Source of the DNA: Amorphophallus konjac
Lineage: Eukaryota > Streptophyta > Magnoliopsida > Alismatales > Araceae
Reading direction: 5' to 3'
DNA length: 64,000 nt
Assembly (NCBI GenBank): GCA_022559845.1
Contig: CM040118.1
Coordinates: 263,771,519-263,835,518 of the forward strand
Both the position numbers and the translations under genes were made by a program. Shown here piece by piece: positions 1-12,480 of this stretch. Numbering within the stretch: the stretch's first letter is position 1; each line of letters opens with the position of its first letter. A model generated the notes under the pieces. It ran no database searches. It saw only the letters and a list, made by a program, of their open reading frames with translations, and was not told the DNA's origin.

Positions 1-3000
1 CCTTTAACTCCGAACCTTCTTATTCCTCGACTGGGTGAGACCTTGAGGTAAACATGGTCTCCGACTTGGAACTCTAAATCCCTTCTTCTATTATCTGCAT
101 AAGATTTCTGTCTGGATTGTGCTACTTTGAGTCTCTCTCGGATAAGTTCAACATTCTCTGTTGTGTTTCTTACCATATCTGGCCCTAGTAGTTGCTTCTC
201 GCCAACCTCATCCCAGCATATAGGAGATCGGCAACTCCTGCCGTACAAGGCTTCAAATGGAGCCATCTGTATACTGGCTTGATAACAATTGTTGTATGCA
301 AACTTGGCTAGGGGCAAATGATCATGCCAACCTCCGCCAAAGTCAATAATGCAAGCCCGTAACATGTCTTCAACTATTTGGTTTGTTCTCTCGGTCTGAC
401 CATCGGTCTGGGGATGGAAAGCAGTACTGAAGTTGAGCTTCGTCCCCAAAGAGTGTTGTAGACCCTTCCAGAAATGAGAAGTGAAGCGAGGGTCTCGGTC
501 AGACACGATCGATGTTGGGACTCCGTGCAATCTCACGATCTCCTTAATATACAATGCGGCCAAAACATCAACCGACCATCGACTTTTAATTGGCAAGAAA
601 TGCGCCGACTTGGTCAGTCGGTCGATGATTACCCAAATACCATCATGTCCGCCTATAGACTTAGGCAATCCCATGATGAAATCCATACCAATTCCTTCCC
701 ATTTCCATTTGGGAATATCAAGGGGGTGTAACTTTCCGGCGGGTCTTTGGTGTTCCGCTTTTACTTGTTGGCACGTGAGACAGTGAGATACAAAGTCCGC
801 TACCTCCCTCTTCATGTTCGGCCACCAGAAAGTTCTCTTTAAATCTTTGTACATCTTAGTTGCTCCAGGATGAATGGTATACCTAGAGTGGTGAGCTTCA
901 TCTAGAATTTTCCTTTTCAACTTAGGACAGTCCGGGACACATGTCCTTTCTTGAAACATTAGTCTTCCATCAACTGCCAGCTTGAACCCGGTTCTTTGAT
1001 CTAGTTTCTCCCTGATTTCAATCATTCCAGGATCTTCATCTTGTAACTTCTTGATTTCGGATAGCAAGTCCGGATGCACACTCATGTGAGAGAGAGTAAT
1101 ACACCCGTCTTTCTGGTCCGTGCTTATATTTAATCTAGAGAATTCCTCTAATAGTTTCCATTCCCGTATCATACAATTGGCTATAAGGGCTCTCGGCTTT
1201 CGACTCAAGGCATCAGCTACCGAATTCCCTTTATCGGGGTGATACTGAATAGTGAAATCAAAGTCTTTTAAATATTCCAGCCATCGACGTTGCCTCATAT
1301 TAAGCTCCTTCTGAGAGAATAGATATTTGAGGCTCTTATGATCGAAGAATACTGTGAATTGTTCTTCGTAGAGATAGTGTCTCCAGATCTTTAGTGCAAA
1401 TACTACCACGGCCAACTCCAAGTCATGCACCGGGTAGTTTTCTTCATGCTTCTTCAACTGCCTAGAAGAGTATGCAATAACTCTCCCTTGTTGCATTAAT
1501 ACACAACCGAGGCCAATACCGGAAGCATCGGTATATACCTCGTACTTCTCTCCTTGCATAGGAAGGGCCAAGACTGGAGCAGTGGTCAAACGGTCCTTCA
1601 ATGTTTGGAAGCTTTGTTCACATTCCTCATTCCACTCATACGGCACTTCCTTGCGGGTCAACCTGGTGAGTGGTACTGCAATCTTCGAGAAGTTTTTAAT
1701 AAAACGTCGGTAATAACCAGCAAGACCAAGGAAACTCCTGATTTCTGTTGCATTTGCTGGTTGTTCCCAGTTCTTTACCGCTTCGACCTTTGCGGGGTCC
1801 ACTGAGATTCCATCCTTTGAAATTACGTGTCCTAAGAAGGACACTTCTTCCAGCCAAAACTCGCATTTGCTAAATTTAGCATATAATTGATTATCCCTCA
1901 ATATCTGTAATGCTATCCTCAAATGCACTTCATGCTCCTCTTCAGACTTTGAATATATCAGGATATCATCGATAAAAACCACAATAAATTTGTCCAGATG
2001 CGGTCTAAAGATGCTATTCATAAGCTGCATAAAAGCTGTAGGGGCATTTGTTAGTCCAAAAGGCATAACAGTAAATTCATAATGCCCGTACCTGCTTTGA
2101 AATGCAGTTTTATGAATATCCTCGTCCTTGATCCTCAATTGGTGATAACCCGATCGAAGATCAATTTTTGAGAAATACTTGGCTCCAGAAATCTGATCGA
2201 AGAGTTCATCAATCCTCGACAGTGGGTATTTATTCTTGATAGTGAGGTGGTTCAGCTACCAATAATCGATGCATAGCCTCATCGATCCATCCTTCTTCTT
2301 GACGAACAGCACTGGTGCTCCCCATGGGGAAGTACTTGGTCTGATAAATCATTTCTTCAATAACTCCATAAGCTGCTCCTTCAATTCCTTCAATTCTATG
2401 GGGGACATTCTGTAGGGTGCTTTGGAAACAGGTCTGGCACCCGGAACAAGGTCTATAGTGAATGTGACCTCTTTCTCTGGTGGCAAACTAGGAAAGTCTT
2501 CAGGGAAAACATCGGTAAACTCTCGAACCACTTGAATGTCTTCTAGTCTAGCTACCTTAGCCTCCATGGTAGTTACAAATGCTAAGAATGCCTCGCATCC
2601 TTTGTTGATAAGTTTATGGGCTCGAAGAGCAGAGATGACTGGTGATCTCTTCTGGGGAGTAACATAAGTTAACTCCGGGTAATCCACAAAAGTTACTTTT
2701 CCATTTCGGCAGTCTACAGTTGCCCGATGGGTGGATAGCCAATCGGCCCCTAAAATTACATCGTACTCCTTCAAGTCTAAGCATATTAAATCTACAGGAA
2801 AGTTGTGGCCTTTAACTATAATCTTGCAGTTAGGGTAATGGAAAGTGACATCAGACTCATTCCCTAACGGGGTAGAAATCACCAAGTTTATCCATTCAGG
2901 TTCCATAGAGAATGAAGCAGCAAATTTCTTTGAAACAAAAGAATGTGTGGCGCCAGTATCAAACAGCACTTGAGCAGATTTAGAGCAGACAGACAAAATA

Positions 3001-3005
3001 CCTTC
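1..3005 (-). pseudogene. E1 pol (protease, RT, RNase H, integrase), partial and with stops
   Basis: Read on the minus strand, one frame runs from the protease motif FDTGATHSF (near 2960) through reverse transcriptase with [11 protein letters not shown] (near 1965), an RNase H with TDASG, and an integrase with the HHCC and [10 protein letters not shown] motifs. It reaches the [10 protein letters not shown] region (near 65) before the window ends. The integrase motifs are of the Tekay/Del type. Two in-frame stops interrupt it: TGA at 2349-2351, just before the RT, and TAG at 2256-2258, where a conserved Arg-Gln pair is expected and TGG TAG is found. That pair of changes fits two C-to-T transitions. 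The rest of the frame looks open by eye. The product would be the replication polyprotein, but this copy cannot make it whole. Confidence 0.85.
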
Positions 3006-3103
3006 CACCAACCCACCCTCGGTTGGTTCTGTCTCTTGGAGAGCTTGTAAATGTCCTTGCTTCTTTGCCGGACGCTTCTCTTCCTTTGTCTCCGGCTCAC
3101 TTT

Positions 3104-4009
3104 GCTCGTTCATCATTGGACAGTCGGGAATACGGTGTTCCTTACTCCCACAACGAAGGCATGCTCCGATCCATCTCCAGCATTCTACAGCCTGATGACC
3201 CGATTCGTCGCAATATTTACAATTCTCCTTTGGCGGTGCTGTGATGGAGAAAGGTTTGTTGTTGCCCTTCTTGAATTTCTTCTCCTTGGAGGGTTCGCCT
3301 TTATTATTGGTCCGCTTCTTGAAAGACGGTTTAAAAGTGTTGGGGCTTGTGACATTCTCCCTTTTATCCTTACCACGGATTTTGTCAGACAATTCCGTGG
3401 CGTCTTCTAGCAACTGGGTACGGCGCACCATCTCTGAGTACACTTGAATATCCAAGGGAGCGAGCTGGGTGATAAACTAGGGTCGTAACCCATTCAAGAA
3501 CCTTCTTGCCTTCATCTTTTCAGTGCAAACTAAATGTGGTGCATATCTAGATAGCCTGGAGAACTGGGCTTCGTAGTCGGCTACTGACAGGGATCGTTGC
3601 TTCAAGGCAGCAAACTATGCGACCTTTTTCTCCTGAACACGGTCGGAGAAATACTTGTATTGAAGTGCTCAACAAATTCGGCCCAAGTAACATGATTTTC
3701 AAGCAAGGTGTCCTCGACGGACTCCCACCAAGCACGGGCATCCTGTTCCAGTTGGAACGTGGCCAAAAGCACCTTTTCACCATCCGCGCATTGCATGACA
3801 CGGAAGATTCGCTCGATCTTTTTTATCCAATTCTCCGCATCCTCGGGATTTGATGATCCTGCGAACCTCAGAGGGTTGAGGTTTCTAAAACTCTGGTGGA
3901 GGTCGCCAGCTCCATGGTGTGCCCCATCTTGAGCCACCTGTTGCAAGATCTGGGTCAAGCCCTGAACAATTCGTTGCATCTCATGCCATTGTGCGCGTTC
4001 AGCAGCCAT
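3104..4009 (-). pseudogene. E1 gag, frameshifted
   Basis: The ATG at 4009 opens a gag-like capsid region with NLNPLRFAGSSNPEDAENWI followed by an ARAWWESV motif, the usual plant chromovirus retrotransposon gag domain. The frame is lost near 3640-3660 and the sequence continues in another frame, with two TAG stops near 3615 and 3478, into a nucleocapsid part. There I see two knuckles, CKYCDESGHQAVEC and CLRCGSKEHRIPDC, around 3120-3220. Gag would form the virus-like particle. The lesions make this copy inactive. It lies directly downstream of the primer site, as expected. Confidence 0.8.
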
Positions 4010-4159
4010 AGTCCTACAAGGAGTTAACCTTAATTAGTTTCATGTTGAAATTTGTAGTCGAATGCCCTACAAGGACTTATACCCACGGCACTACCCATCC
4101 TCACAGTTTAGGGATAGACCTAACCTTGGACTTGGGTTTCCTAAGACTTGAAATCCTAG

Positions 4160-4171
4160 GCTCTGATACCA
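4160..4171 (-). other. E1 primer binding site (initiator-Met tRNA type)
   Basis: The minus strand reads TGGTATCAGAGC, the standard plant primer site complementary to the 3' end of initiator-Met tRNA. It lies seven bases inside the 5' LTR boundary at 4179 and just upstream of gag, which fixes the orientation of E1. Confidence 0.9.
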
Positions 4172-4178
4172 CAAAAAC

Positions 4179-4386
4179 TGTCACACCCAGAGTGCGGAAG
4201 GAACCCGGGGAGAACGTGACGAGTTTATATCAATCAGAGCAAATAGAATTTCGACATCAAAACAGAGTGCGTAATAAGACAAGAATTTTAAAACATAACC
4301 AAAAACTGATACCATTGATAACAACTCAATCCATTAAACAAAGTCACATAACTCCAAGACTTAACATTTCTAATCAGGCCCACAAG
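4179..4386 (-). repeat. E1 5' LTR, segment 1 (inner end)
   Basis: This is the inner end of the E1 5' LTR. It starts next to the primer site with TGTCACACCC and stops at 4386, where E2 is inserted. The last five bases, ACAAG, are the E2 target duplication. Confidence 0.85.
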
Positions 4387-6487
4387 TGATGCGGGACGGA
4401 CCACGGACACGACTCCGAATGGATATGAGATCCTCGAACTCTAGGTGAGCTCGTGATTGTCCCTTAACGAGGGAAGCATCGGACGTGCGCGGTTGAGAAA
4501 CCGGCAGTGAGCTAGGGTGGTCGGCTCTCTCTTGTGCCCAGATCGGGTCACGGGACGGTAACGCTCTCTCTCTCTCGTAGCAGTGGTGAAATAAAAATTA
4601 CTAGCTAACGGCCCTACACATGCTCTCTAGCAGTGGCATATAAAGCATATATGAAATAGAGCGAAATGCCAAGTGTCGGAGCGAATACGATACCTCCACG
4701 CTCTCGGCGTGGGGAAGATGGACCCAGCCGAACTAGTACTTCCGAGATAATGAATACACAATTGTTACAGCAATGAGTCACTGCCCACTCCACGCAGGGA
4801 GGTAAAGGGCTACACAATGGGGCCCGGGAGGACCAATTTCGGGTTGACGGGCGGCTTCTCACGTAGCTTTGGCAGCACCCGAACTCGTGACGGTGGGGTC
4901 CGCGTGCTGTCCGGAGGGACCGTGTGGGATCGGGGCGGCACCACTGTAGTGGGGACACCTGGACGGGTGCTCCCAAGGATGGAGGTGCGCTGGTTCACCG
5001 GCCGGAGGCCGGGCGGCTCCGATCGGCACCGGTCGGAAAAGCCGGCCACGGATCTGTTGTTTCTATTTTTCAGCGCGTGACCCAACGAGAACGCTCGCTG
5101 CGACTAGCACCAATGTCAGAATGGGACGAAATCAGCATCGTTGGAAAGCTGCTTCGAAGGGCTTCAACCTTATGGGATTAAAGAAAAATAACCAGCTCTG
5201 TACTTCTTGTTGGCGAATTTAGACAGCTGCTGTTGTACAGTGCCCGAATTCTCAGACCAACAGGGAACTTGTCTGAGAACTGCCGTTGACCGATAGGTAA
5301 ACCTCCGAATCTGAAGTTGTGTTCTTCAGAAAAGTTGTAGGACATCAAGAGTGGAAACAAGGACTATTTTTGGATCTATAAAATATGGAGGTTTGGATTT
5401 TCTAGAGAGTTTACACTGAAAGGTGGTCGGATCTGGGAACAGGCAGACAAAACAGACTTTGGAACTTGGGTGAATTTTGTAAAATAGGTGGATGGATAAC
5501 CAAAAATTAATAAAATTCTTGGTGGAGGGAAAGGTGGACAGAACTTCGAATTAATTTGGGAGCTCTTGGAAAAATCAAAAAGGGGTCCGGATATGGAAAA
5601 GTCAGAGCTGCTATCACTGTAGATAGAAACAAGGCAGATATGAGAATGAAAGAGGAACAAAAATGGAAAAATCCAAAATGAAAGAATTTGGACGTGACAA
5701 TTTAGGTGGAAATGGGGATTCAAGGTAAGAACACACCCTCAAAATTTCAGCTCGAGATCTTCACGTGGTGGAGAGCAGTAATTTATAGAAGTGACTGCTG
5801 CCCTAGATGGATAGAACTGTAGAGGCGGCTTCGCGGCGGCACAACGGCGGCACGAACGGCGGCGGCGGCGGCACCGATGATCACCGGAGATAGAGAAGGG
5901 ATGATAGAAGAGGGATTCACTCTAGAATTGGGGTTGGGGATGAAGAAACCAGAGGGGAGAGGGCTGGGGCGTAAGGAGCTTCAAGCTTTTTCCAACAATT
6001 TTCTCTTCATTAATTGTAACAAATGGAAAATACAACCTTTTATATGCCATGAATCTAATCTAATCTACACCCTTGGATCTAGGGATGGGGAATGGATGGC
6101 CTAGATTGGATGTGAATCACACACGAAAAAAATAAAATATTACAAGTGGAAGGGGGCGCCCCCTTGACCAAGGGGTAGGTTGGTGGCCAACCTTTGAAAT
6201 TTTGACCCCTTTGTCTCCCATGTGGTCAATTGGCATTCAACCCTTCTAGATGGCCACCTAGGAGGGTTGACCAGCCCCACATAGGTGACATGGACCAATG
6301 GGAAAGGGCTGAGGGCCCCCTAGCTGGACCTACTACACAATTACATAAAAACCCACACAATCCAAGGGAATGACACATTGGCTTACAAAGCCGTACAATT
6401 GCGCTTATACTTTCCCATGGATATAAAAATAAACTAAAGGACACAAATGCAAAATAAAATGTATATGATCAGTGTCGATTCCCATCA
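4387..6487 (-). repeat. E2 3' LTR
   Basis: This 2.1-kb LTR starts TGATGCGGGA and ends TCCCATCA. It aligns along its length with 8669-10764. A TATA-like box, TATAAAAGG on the minus strand, lies at 6036-6044 and is conserved in the partner LTR, so U3 is on the right and transcription runs left. Confidence 0.92.
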
Positions 6488-6941
6488 ACTCTCCCCGGGT
6501 GGGAGGAACTCGACCCCGTCAAGTACGGGTATGGATGCTCGCATACTCCGGCGGACCCGTCACCGTGCCAAGTAACGCGGGTATGCTCCACTCCAAGTGA
6601 CCGTCACCTGCTCATTCCATATATACTCGATATGCACGAACTGCTATGGGCTAAAGGTGGACACTCTGAGTGGGGCACTCTCAAAAGGGGAGGTTGCGGC
6701 TCGAAGACTCACTAGGAATCATCGCTGGGTCCCTGTAGGTGACTGATCCGGGTATAGACGTAGAACCGATCCCATACTCATCAAGCTAGTCCACTCGCCT
6801 CTTACTCATAAGAGACCGATAACGAGCTTGCACCAGACACATGCAGACTCACCATGCAGTACACACAAACAATCGACTCAAAACACACCACATAAATAAA
6901 CCACGCAAAGAAAACACACTGACTCGTATATGACCCTAGAC
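6488..6941 (-). pseudogene. E2 polypurine region and remnant of the integrase C-terminus
   Basis: Next to the 3' LTR the minus strand is purine-rich (CCCGGGGAGAGT). The adjoining stretch reads as a broken copy of the C-terminal end of chromovirus pol. A fragment like EYGIGST followed by a PSES motif corresponds to the EYGLSPTFSVADL...PSED of E4 and the YGISSTFNVADL of E8. The block CTCGACCCCGTCAAGTA at 6509-6525 matches the same position in E3, E4 and E8. No usable ORF remains. Confidence 0.6.
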
Positions 6942-8403
6942 TTAAGATGGTAACATCAAGCCTACTAAGTGACTGCATCCTGGGCAGCGGGTGAGCCGTC
7001 CAGCTCTTCCCCCAAGGCATAGTAACCCGTGACAGTGGAAACACTGCACTCGCGACCTACTGGTCTCCCCGATAAGAGGGCCTTTACCCTTATCCTCCCG
7101 ACGGGTAGGGGGTGTAGGCAGCAATGGTGTAGGTGTAGGTGCCTTGGGCAATAGTGGTGGGGGTGCCGGTGCCAGTGGACGGGCTATGGGAGCCGGGAAA
7201 CGGGCAACGGGTGCCGGTGGTTGGGACGGAAGTAGATCCCGGGGTGGGGGAGGGCGAGGCCGTGGAGCGAAGTGCTCCTGACGGGTGGGCTCCTGAGGTC
7301 GAGCCATGGGAGGCCGTTGATGTGGGCCTAATGAGTGACGGGGCTCGGTACTACGGAAAGGGGTGGGGCCCAACCGATGGCTAGACTCGAACTCTCCCTC
7401 AAATTGCTCTAGCTCGAGAGCAATCTGATATGCCTCTTCCAATGTTTGGCATTTTACGGAAAAGCTCATACTGGTAGTGTGGCCGCAAACCACGTCGAAA
7501 GCGGGAAACGGGCATGGTACTCTCCTCCGTGACACCACATCGTAGAAAATACTCATCAAATTCAGCGATATATTCGGAGACGGACCGGTATCCTTGGCTA
7601 AGACTTTGCCATCTATGATGAGTCGCTGGTGGTAAGTGGGAGGAAGGTACTTTTGCCGAAGCTTATTCTTCATCTCAGCCCATGTGTCAATCGGGGGTTC
7701 TAGCCGCTGAAGTAGCAGGCTCTCTACATTCTTCCAATAAGTCTGCGCCTGTCCCATGATCTTCATGGTGGCAAATCGGACCCTTCGACGCTCCGACATA
7801 TCATACCACTCAAAGTAACGGTCCATGCCGAACTCCCAATCTAGGTAGACTTTCGGATCCAAAGACCCGTAAAAAGTGGGAGGGTCCGCTCGCACGGTCT
7901 TTAGGACCCTATCATCATCCTCATCTCCGGCGTTGACCATATCCCTCATAGGCATTGTCAGACCCATAGTCCTCGAGACCAAGGTCACGGCGTGGTAAAT
8001 CGGGAACCCGAGGAGGGGCGGGTGGCTGAGGAGCATATGCGGGCGGGTCCTGGGCCATAATGGCAGGCGGGGCCTGAGCTATAGGATTGGCTTGGCCTTG
8101 GGCGGCCGCCTGGGCAGGTGGGGGTGGGTCTTGGACCACTCTAGGAGGATCTCCGTGGGACATCCGTTCCAACCGTCCGACCAAACCTTGGATGGATCTA
8201 TCGGATGACTGTATCCTTTCCTCCATGGCATTAAACCGACCATCTATGCGGTCCGAAAAGCTCTTAAAGGTGGCATCGGATTGATCCATCCGATCTACGA
8301 GGGTCATGATCGCCTCGCGTAAGGAGAGAAGGTCTCCCGAATTATCCCGTGGGTTGGCCATAGGTGTGGCGCGATGGTATGGGGTACCTCGCCGAGTGGG
8401 CAT
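6942..8403 (-). pseudogene. E2 gag-like gene, one frameshift
   Basis: The first frame (ATG at 8403) encodes a short coiled-coil-like segment and a Pro/Ala-rich stretch. Near 7921-7945 a one-base shift is needed to continue into the capsid-like part: FYGSLDPKVYLDWEFGMDRY, then a MGQAQTYW motif and a DTWAEMKNKLRQKYLP motif, a common gag arrangement in chromoviruses. A Pro/Arg-rich linker and a partial zinc knuckle starting CFHCHG follow. Its role would be particle formation and RNA packaging. No protease follows it. The frameshift means this copy probably makes no full gag protein. Confidence 0.75.
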
Positions 8404-8653
8404 GCAACGACACACGGACTAGGTGAAACCGACTAAATGCAAACACACTACTGTAAAATGATGCGCCTAGACTTAACCAAAACTCGGTACGTGGCGGAGA
8501 TAACCGATCCGAAGATCACTCGCACAAGTGTGCGACCTTCCCGATAGGCGTAGCCTAACGTTCGGACAACACCTTTTGATATACCGAGTAAAGGGATGTA
8601 TGCGACCCAAAAGACACTTTTTTTTTATTTTTAGACACCCTAGACTCAAACTG

Positions 8654-8665
8654 GCTCTGATACCA
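8654..8665 (-). other. E2 primer binding site (initiator-Met tRNA type)
   Basis: The minus strand reads TGGTATCAGAGC, three bases from the inner end of the 5' LTR at 8669. The 250 bp between this site and the gag start hold nothing else that I can identify. Confidence 0.92.
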
Positions 8666-8668
8666 AAC

Positions 8669-10764
8669 TGATGCGGGACGGACCCCGGACACGACTCCGA
8701 ATGGATATGCGATCCTCGGACTCTAGGTGAGATCGTGATTGTCCCTTAACGAGGGAAGCGTCGGACGTGCGCGGTTGAGAAACCGGTAGTGAGCTAGGGT
8801 GGTCGGCTCTCTCTTGTGCCCGGATCGGGTCACGGGACGGTAATGCTCTCTCTCTCGCAGCAGCGGTGAAATAAAGATTACTAGCTAACGGCCCTACACA
8901 TGCTCTCTAGCAGTGGCATATAAAGCATATATGAAATAGAGCGAAATGCCAAGTGTCGGAGCGAATACGATACCTCCACGTTCTCGGCGTGGGAAAGACT
9001 TACCCGGCCGAACTAGTACTCCCGGGATAATGAATACACAATTGTTACAGCAATGAGTCACTGCCCACTCCACGTAGGGAGGTAAAGGGCTACACAATGG
9101 GGCATAGGAGGACCGATTTCGGGTTGACGGGCGGCTTCTCAAGTCGCTTCGGCAGCACCCGAACTCGTGACTGTGGGGCCCGCGCGCTGTCCGGAGGGAC
9201 CGTGTGGGACCGGGGTGGCACCACTGTGGTGGGGACACCTGGAGGGGTGCTCCCAATGATGGAGGAGCGCTGGTTCACCGGCCGGAGGCCGGGCGGCTCC
9301 GATCAGCACCGGTCGGAAAAGCCGGCCACGGATCTGTTGTTTCTGTTTTTCAGCGCGCGACCCGACGAGAATGCTCGCTCGACCAGCACCGATGTCGGAA
9401 TGCGACGAAAGCGCCGTTGGAAAGCTGCTTCGAAGGGCTTCAACCCTATGGGATTACAGAAAAATAACCAGCTCTGTACTTCTTGTTGGCGAATTGTGAA
9501 AGCTGCTGTTGTACAGTGCCCGAATTCTCAGTTCAACAGGGAACTTGTCTGAGAACTGCCATTGACCGATAGGTAAACCTCCGAATCTGAAGTTGTGTTC
9601 TTCAGAAAAGTTGTAGGACATCAAGAGTGGAAACAAGGACTATTTTTGGATCTATAAAATATGGAGGTTTGGATTTTCTAGAGAGTTTACACTGAAAGGT
9701 GGTCGGATCTGGGAACAGGCAGACAAAACAGACTTTGGAACATGGGTGAATTTTGTAAAATAGGTGGAAGGATAAAAAAAAATTAAGAAAATTTTTGGTG
9801 AGAGGGGAAGGTGGACAGAACTTCTAATTAATTTGGGAGCTCTTGGAAAAATCAAAAAGGGGTCCGGATATGGAAAACTCAGAGCTGCTGTCACTGTAGA
9901 CAGAAACAAGGCAGATATGAGAATGAAAGAGGAATGAAAATGGGAAAATCCAAAATGAAGGAATATGGACATATAAATTTAGGTGGAAATGGGGATTCAA
10001 GATAAGAACACACCCTCAAAATTTCAGCTCGAAATCTTCAAGTGGTGGAGAGCAGTAATTCGGAGAAGTGGCTGCTATCCTAGATGGACAGAACTGCAGA
10101 GGCGGCTTCGCGGCGGCACAACGGCGGCACGAACGGCGGCGGCGGCGGCACCGATGATCACCGGAGATAGAGAAGGGACGATAGAAGAGCGATTCACTCT
10201 AGAATTGGGGTTGGGGATGAAGAAACCAGAGGGGAGAGGGATGGGGCGCAAGGAGCTTCAAGCTTTTTCCAACAATTTTCTCTTCATTAATTGTAACAAA
10301 TGAAAAATACAACCTTTTATATGCTATGAATCTAATCTAATCTACACCCTTGGATCTGGGGATGGGGAATGGATGGCCTAGATTGGATGTGAATCACACA
10401 CAAAAAAAATAAAATATTACAAGTGGAAGGGGGCGCCCCCTTGACCAAGGGGTAGGTTGGTGGCCAACCTTTGAAATTTTGACCCCTTTGTCTCCCATGT
10501 GGTCAATTGGCATTCAACCCTTCTAGATGGCCACCTTGGAGAGTTGACCAGCCCCACATATGTGACATGGACCAATGGAAAAGGGCTGAGGGCCCCCTAG
10601 CTGGACCTACTACACAATTACATAAAAACCCACACAATCCAAGGGAATGACGCATTGGCTTACAAAGCCGTACAATTGCCCTTATACTTTCCCATGGATA
10701 TAAAAATAAACTAAAGGACACAAATGCAAAATAAAATGTATATGCTCGGTGTCGATTCCCATCA
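8669..10764 (-). repeat. E2 5' LTR
   Basis: This is the partner of 4387-6487, with the same TGATG...CATCA ends. The TATA-like box (TATAAAAGG, minus strand) is at 10313-10321. A number of point differences and short indels separate the two LTRs, so the insertion is not brand new; I did not count them. Confidence 0.92.
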
Positions 10765-12093
10765 ACAAGCCTTAAATGTAACAACTCTTGACATAACAAA
10801 ATATCGAATGACAAGTCTACAAGGAATAAACTAAAGACGACTCGACACGATAAGGTGTAGTAGCATGGCGCTTGCAGATTCTACGCTCGTCACTCTTGCT
10901 CATGTCCATCCGAGTCCGAGTCAGGGGCCGTATTACCTGATAAGTTTGGGGACAAGAACTTGATGAGTGAACGCTCAGTAGGAATTATATCTCAAGAACT
11001 AGCAATTGGTTTAAGCAATTACCTCTTCCAAATGAAAATGCAAGCCTAGCATGTCAATCATGTAAAATATAACAATACGAAATTGAACATGATAACGAGA
11101 GGAAATAACATGTAATGTTGATCCAAGATAGGGAACTTTAGTATTCAAGATTTTTAAGTATTTGAACGAGTACCAAGTATATCAATAAAGTTTTTCATGT
11201 CATGAGATAATGGCTATTAACAAGCAAGTACTTTGCCCATTCCGGGCCACGCAAGTCGTGTCAAGTCAATCAAGTCAAGCACGCGAGAGAGAGAGATAGA
11301 TAATGGAGTGTCGTAGATTCAAGCAAGTACTTCGGTGCAATGCCACACCGTGATCAGTATAACTCCCATGGGCACAAGTACTTTCGGGTGCTCCTCCCAG
11401 GACTAGATCGGGGGCTATATGCGCGGATATTGTTACATGTAATATCTAGACAACCACTTTAGTGATAGCCATGGAATTCCAAGAACAGACTCATGTAGGA
11501 TATCAAGGTAGATTAGTGGATAGGTTCTATAGAATTCAAGGAAGAACATTAGATGGACAATGATAAAACCAACGAGTACCATGACATGTCGATAACCTGG
11601 GTAGAGTCGGTACCTTAACTCGGTAGCCGTGATAACTTGAGTGGATGACTAAACCTGTCACCAATCAAGGGACATGAATCAAGCTAAGAGATTGACCCCC
11701 TCTATAAGGGACTCAATCCAAGACATCACCTAGTGGAATATCATCATTCCACTGGCTATGATTATTCTCTCACGGACCAAGATGGCACCATGAGAGGGCC
11801 GGTTTACCACAAGATGTGGCATTCAAAAAGGGTACAAGGTGTTTAAGGTACAACCAGCTCAATCGGCCTTGAGGGAATCCAAGGCTACGAGGAGACTTAC
11901 GGAGGTCCCAATGACTAACTTGTCAGTCCGGAGGAACGGAATGTCCAACAGAGGGCTCGTATGTCACCGAAAGTTGAGGTGTATACGTGAACCAATCATG
12001 AAACATGGACTCCATCTACGGACGTGAGATGAGAGTGCCAGAAGACCCGCGGTATGGGTCAAAATCGGAAGAAAACGGTGACAACATGAATGC

Positions 12094-12134
12094 GTTAATT
12101 ATAGAATTCATGTCCATCCAATTCTATAATTAAC
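12094..12134. repeat. 15-bp perfect inverted repeat
   Basis: GTTAATTATAGAATT at 12094-12108 is followed, after an 11-base spacer, by its exact reverse complement at 12120-12134. It would form a strong hairpin. It stands at the left edge of the AT-rich, dyad-bearing part of the E1 LTR. Confidence 0.85.
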
Positions 12135-12160
12135 TATACTTAAATAAACTTATATTATTT

Positions 12161-12441
12161 GACGCCCATGGGTGGCGTCATTTATTAATTAGCATCCACT
12201 TGAAGGGACGTTAATTTTGTAATTTTTAACTCAATTTATTTAACAAGAATTCACATTTATATTTATTTAATTGAATAATTTCAAAAACATACATTCAAAG
12301 ACACATTGATTTATTTAAAATAATTTAAGATAATAGAATATATGTTAATTAGGAGAAAAATACAAGGATTCTAAATATATATTTTTTATAATTTTCTGTT
12401 ACATATTTTAATAAATATGAATTTTCAAAGATATACATACA

Positions 12442-12480
<39 letters not shown>

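Larger units (their letters stand above)
4387..10764 (-). mobile_element. E2: complete non-autonomous gag-only LTR retrotransposon
   Basis: Two near-identical LTRs (4387-6487 and 8669-10764) begin TGATG and end CATCA on the + strand and flank a 2.2-kb internal region. The whole element is bounded by a 5-bp duplication, ACAAG, at 4382-4386 and 10765-10769. Inside are an initiator-Met primer site, a gag-like ORF and a polypurine region, but no protease, RT, RNase H or integrase core. It therefore depends on enzymes from elsewhere. The insertion target is the 5' LTR of E1. Confidence 0.93.
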